Shown one piece after another: positions 14,081-16,274 of a stretch of 16,274 nt of DNA. The DNA lies in the NCBI GenBank assembly GCA_002396885.1, contig DGXY01000036.1, positions 2,531 through 18,804 on the forward strand, written 5' to 3'. Made by a program: the position numbers and the translations under genes. The notes below the pieces were generated by a model. That model saw only the letters and a program-made list of their open reading frames with translations, was not told where the DNA came from and did not search any database. Numbering within the stretch: the first letter of the stretch is position 1; each line of letters starts with the position of its first letter. This DNA comes from Akkermansiaceae bacterium UBA5020. Its GTDB lineage: Bacteria > Verrucomicrobiota > Verrucomicrobiia > Verrucomicrobiales > DEV007.

Positions 14081-14704
14081 TCAGTTTCCGCTCAGGACGG
14101 ATTTTGGGAGAGGCTGGTCTTTCTTAAGCGAAAGAAGATAGTCAACGAGCGCTTCGGCCTTGGGAGTCGGAGCATACCCCTCTCCCGTCGCTGCGGGCCG
14201 ATAGAGGTGCTTGAACGCCGGCATGCCGCTGTCGGTATCGAAGGATTTCGGATCGAAGAGGTGGCGGTGCATCTCTTCACGGGAGGTGATACGATGGCCG
14301 AGGTTCGAAAGATCCTGCCCGATCCGCTGATACCCGAGAGGAGCGACGCCTTCATTGGCGTAGTCACCGGGTTGGGTCTCACGGGCAAGTCCCGCCTCTT
14401 CGCGACCACCCCAGCCGACGCGCCACATGTCAGCCCCGGCGTAGGTGGGGCGTATCACTTGGGTATGACAGTAGGCACACCCCTCCGCCGCGTAGATCTC
14501 ACGGCCATAGTCACTCGCCCCATGTCGCTGGAGGTTTCGGTCGGGGTAGGCCAGAAGACCGCCCTCAACCTCTTCCCCCTCACCATAGAGGGTGGGAGAG
14601 GCGTTTGATTGGTCGAGATAGGGAAGCACGACCAGAAGCAGCCACGGCAGCGCGAAGGCGAGGCCGAGGGCTCCGAGCAGTTTCCAGAAATTTGTCGAAT
14701 TCAT
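14081..14704 (-). CDS. ccoO: CcoO-like membrane-anchored mono-heme cytochrome c
   Basis: The 207-residue product has an N-terminal transmembrane anchor (about 8-29) and a periplasmic mono-heme c domain of the CcoO/FixO type. The heme motif is GCAYCHTQVIRP (75-86, C76/C79/H80), with the family-specific CHxQxIRP. It is followed by APLGYQRIGQDLSNLG (121-136), the counterpart of the CcoO 'G-x-x-R-x-G-x-D-L-x-x-x-G' stretch, and by M161 in DSGMPAF, the likely axial Met. The start at ATG 14702-14704 places the anchor at the N-terminus; the frame is open to 14773 but overlaps the CcoN-like gene. It lies 28 bp after that gene. In classical cbb3 oxidases CcoO sends electrons to CcoN. Here CcoN seems inactive, so the electrons probably go elsewhere. 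Confidence 0.9.
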   Translation of the reverse strand: MNSTNFWKLLGALGLAFALPWLLLVVLPYLDQSNASPTLYGEGEEVEGGLLAYPDRNLQRHGASDYGREIYAAEGCAYCHTQVIRPTYAGADMWRVGWGGREEAGLARETQPGDYANEGVAPLGYQRIGQDLSNLGHRITSREEMHRHLFDPKSFDTDSGMPAFKHLYRPAATGEGYAPTPKAEALVDYLLSLKKDQPLPKSVLSGN

Positions 14705-14732
14705 GCGAGGATTGATTCCGGGAGGGGCCGAT

Positions 14733-16193
14733 TCAGTGGATGCCGACAGCGGCACGGGCGCTGGGAACTTCACCGGGCTCAGCGTGGATCAGGGTCGGGC
14801 CGGCCGACTTGCGCCCCTTGCCGATGAACATGAGGGCCAGTTGGTAAAGGAAATAGAAATTTGACCAAGTGATGAGGGCCCAGGCAAGAACCCGGCCCAT
14901 CATGTAAGCGTTCGAATTGACGAACGAGATCGAGAAGGAGCGATCCCATTGGGCCAAGTCACTGCCTTGCGCGATCCCGCCCACCAGCATGGAGATCACC
15001 ATGGTCAGGATTCCGTAGGTGCTGAACCAGAAGTGCGAACGGATTCGGGCGCCGGACGGCCACTCGGCTCCCGTGATGCGCGGAACAATGAAGTAGAAGG
15101 CTCCGAACATCGTCATCGAAAAGAACCCGTAGAAGGCAAGGGTGTCGAGCCCGGCCACGAAGTGGGTGAACTGAAGGCTCTTGCCAAAGACGAAGGTCGA
15201 ACTAAGCGCCGAGAGCACGGCGTAGACTGCCAGCATGAGCATCCCGAGAACCGTGAAGCGCAGGGACGGGCTGTATTCCCAGAGTTTCGTGCATCCCTTG
15301 AGGGTGAGCATCAAATTCGCCACGGTCGCCAAAATCGCGAGGAGAATGAAAATCGTCGCGGCACCGCTGACCGCCGGCATCCAAGCCGGGAAGGGTCCGC
15401 CCATGAAACGGGAGAGCCCGGTCCATCCCGCGAGAACCGCAAGGACCCAGAAACTCGCCTGCGCCAGCGGGTAGCTGTAGATCGGGCGTCCCGAGATTTT
15501 GGGAATGATGTAATAGGCCACCGCAAGTGAGATCGGAGCCATCCAGAAATAGATCAGATTCGAGACATACCAGGCGTTCGTCCCCGCACCCATGACCGGT
15601 GCCGAACCCTTGTTGATGAGAAGATTGGCAGTCAGGAAAATCCACGGGAACCAGACGGCGGCACCAATGAGGTAAAGCTCGGAAATGTAGAAGAGAGCGT
15701 TGCGGCGACCGAGGAACATGGGAATGACCCAAACCACGGTGATGGCATAGGAGGCCGCAAAGATCGGCCACATCCAGCCGGGAAAATCTAGCAGCAGGAG
15801 GGAGCGCCCCGCCCCGAACCAAATCGCGACAACCGCGAGGACAACGCCCGCGTTCCAGAGGTGTCCGGCGACGATAAGGGCGCCGGGACTTTGAATACGC
15901 GAACGGGTCAGCCGCGCCATGAGCCAGAGCATCACTCCGATGCCGGCCTGCATCGCCCATCCATAGACGAGGGCGTTGTAATGCACCGGGAAAAGGCGTC
16001 CGTATCCCATGAAAGGGCATGCGTCCCAAAGCTCGGGATAGCGGAGCTTCAACGAACTCACAAATCCCGTCACCGTCGCGAAAAGAAGCCAAATGGCGGC
16101 GCTGGTGAAGAAAAACATCACGGGATAGCGCGCCGAGCGGTCAATCGCGGCCCGCTCGTTCAGGTCCTCCTGGGTCGGTTGTGGCACTGTCAT
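14733..16193 (-). CDS. ccoN: CcoN-like (cbb3 subunit I-related) membrane protein lacking active-site ligands
   Basis: The 486-residue product has about 12 helices and aligns along its length with CcoN, the catalytic subunit of cbb3 oxidases. Shared landmarks include YGRLFPVHYNALVYGW (H71, low-spin heme position), YYIIPKISGRPIYSY, LRF and the FYFIVPRITG stretch. Key cofactor residues look replaced. CuB histidines are S211, T258 and G259, the cross-link Tyr is A252, the heme b3 His is L349 and the second low-spin heme His is T351. It is thus unlikely to reduce O2. The ATG at 16191-16193 was taken as start; a GTG at 16209-16211, preceded by GGTGAAGTGAA, would add six residues. With the CcoO-like gene it heads the cox cluster. 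A structural anchor or electron-relay role is inferred. The fold assignment is firm, the function open. Confidence 0.88.
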   Translation of the reverse strand: MTVPQPTQEDLNERAAIDRSARYPVMFFFTSAAIWLLFATVTGFVSSLKLRYPELWDACPFMGYGRLFPVHYNALVYGWAMQAGIGVMLWLMARLTRSRIQSPGALIVAGHLWNAGVVLAVVAIWFGAGRSLLLLDFPGWMWPIFAASYAITVVWVIPMFLGRRNALFYISELYLIGAAVWFPWIFLTANLLINKGSAPVMGAGTNAWYVSNLIYFWMAPISLAVAYYIIPKISGRPIYSYPLAQASFWVLAVLAGWTGLSRFMGGPFPAWMPAVSGAATIFILLAILATVANLMLTLKGCTKLWEYSPSLRFTVLGMLMLAVYAVLSALSSTFVFGKSLQFTHFVAGLDTLAFYGFFSMTMFGAFYFIVPRITGAEWPSGARIRSHFWFSTYGILTMVISMLVGGIAQGSDLAQWDRSFSISFVNSNAYMMGRVLAWALITWSNFYFLYQLALMFIGKGRKSAGPTLIHAEPGEVPSARAAVGIH

Positions 16194-16226
16194 ATACGTG
16201 GTCGAATACACTTCACTTCACCGGGT

Positions 16227-16274
16227 TCACTTCGCGGCCGGTGCAGGAGCAGGGGCGGCGGGGGCCGGGGCGGG
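16227..16274 (-). CDS. C-terminal end of an unidentified Pro/Ala-rich protein (partial)
   Basis: On the minus strand a frame enters the window and ends at TGA 16227-16229. It gives 15 residues alternating Pro and Ala and ending in a single Lys. The stop lies 15 bp before the GTG and 33 bp before the ATG candidate start of the CcoN-like gene, the spacing expected of the previous gene in the same operon. Such tails occur on many envelope and cytochrome proteins, so nothing can be said about the function. A chance open frame in very GC-rich DNA is possible. Confidence 0.5.
   Translation of the reverse strand, partial: PAPAPAAPAPAPAAK

Noticed and set aside
14733..16193. Reading the CcoN-like gene as a functional cbb3 oxidase or a nitric oxide reductase
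   Set aside because: Both need the high-spin heme His and the metal-site histidines, and these appear to be replaced.
1..16274. CRISPR arrays, tRNA or rRNA genes, insertion sequences and attachment sites
   Set aside because: No regularly spaced repeats, transposase or integrase frames, or recognisable RNA gene structures were seen on either strand.

Overview
The window looks like chromosomal DNA of a GC-rich, aerobic Gram-negative bacterium, most plausibly a member of the Verrucomicrobiota or a PVC relative. This is inferred from the mix of families: a DUF1573 domain, a GbsR/MarR-type regulator beside sugar-nucleotide genes, and a combined ccoNO-like/cox cluster. No marker gene for taxonomy is present, so the assignment is provisional. 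No rRNA, tRNA, mobile element or CRISPR array was seen.

Region 1 (1-2499) is a surface-polysaccharide locus. A truncated GDP-L-fucose synthase gene and a GbsR/MarR-type regulator lie on the minus strand. They diverge from rfbB (dTDP-glucose 4,6-dehydratase) across a 302-bp intergenic region that carries a good inverted repeat, a candidate operator. Region 2 (2514-3460) holds a small lipoprotein gene and a gamma-glutamylcyclotransferase-fold gene, with no obvious link to either side.

Region 3 (3468-16274) is one long minus-strand respiratory cluster. In transcription order it runs: the end of an unknown Pro/Ala-rich protein; a CcoN-like membrane protein; a CcoO-like mono-heme c; a membrane-anchored mono-heme cytochrome c; coxA; coxC; a subunit IV-like gene; two tiny membrane proteins; coxB; a hairpin terminator; ctaA; ctaB; a SCO-type copper chaperone; a DUF420-DUF1573 fusion; and an exported rhodanese. 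The upstream half encodes an A-type heme-copper oxidase with extra cytochromes c. The downstream half makes heme O and heme A and probably builds the copper centres.

The most notable content is the oxidase itself. The CcoN-like protein keeps the cbb3 subunit I fold but seems to lack the CuB ligands, the heme b3 ligand, one low-spin heme ligand and the cross-linked tyrosine. It is therefore probably not a terminal oxidase, but an anchor or electron-transfer partner placed next to a true aa3-type enzyme. The real catalytic subunit, CoxA, keeps all metal ligands and the D-channel Asp and Glu, but has Leu at the K-channel lysine position. CoxC carries a roughly 290-residue, partly His-rich insertion predicted to be periplasmic. 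CoxB has no fused heme c domain, which suggests that the separate cytochromes supply that function. Together these point to a divergent, multi-cytochrome oxidase supercomplex that may be undescribed.
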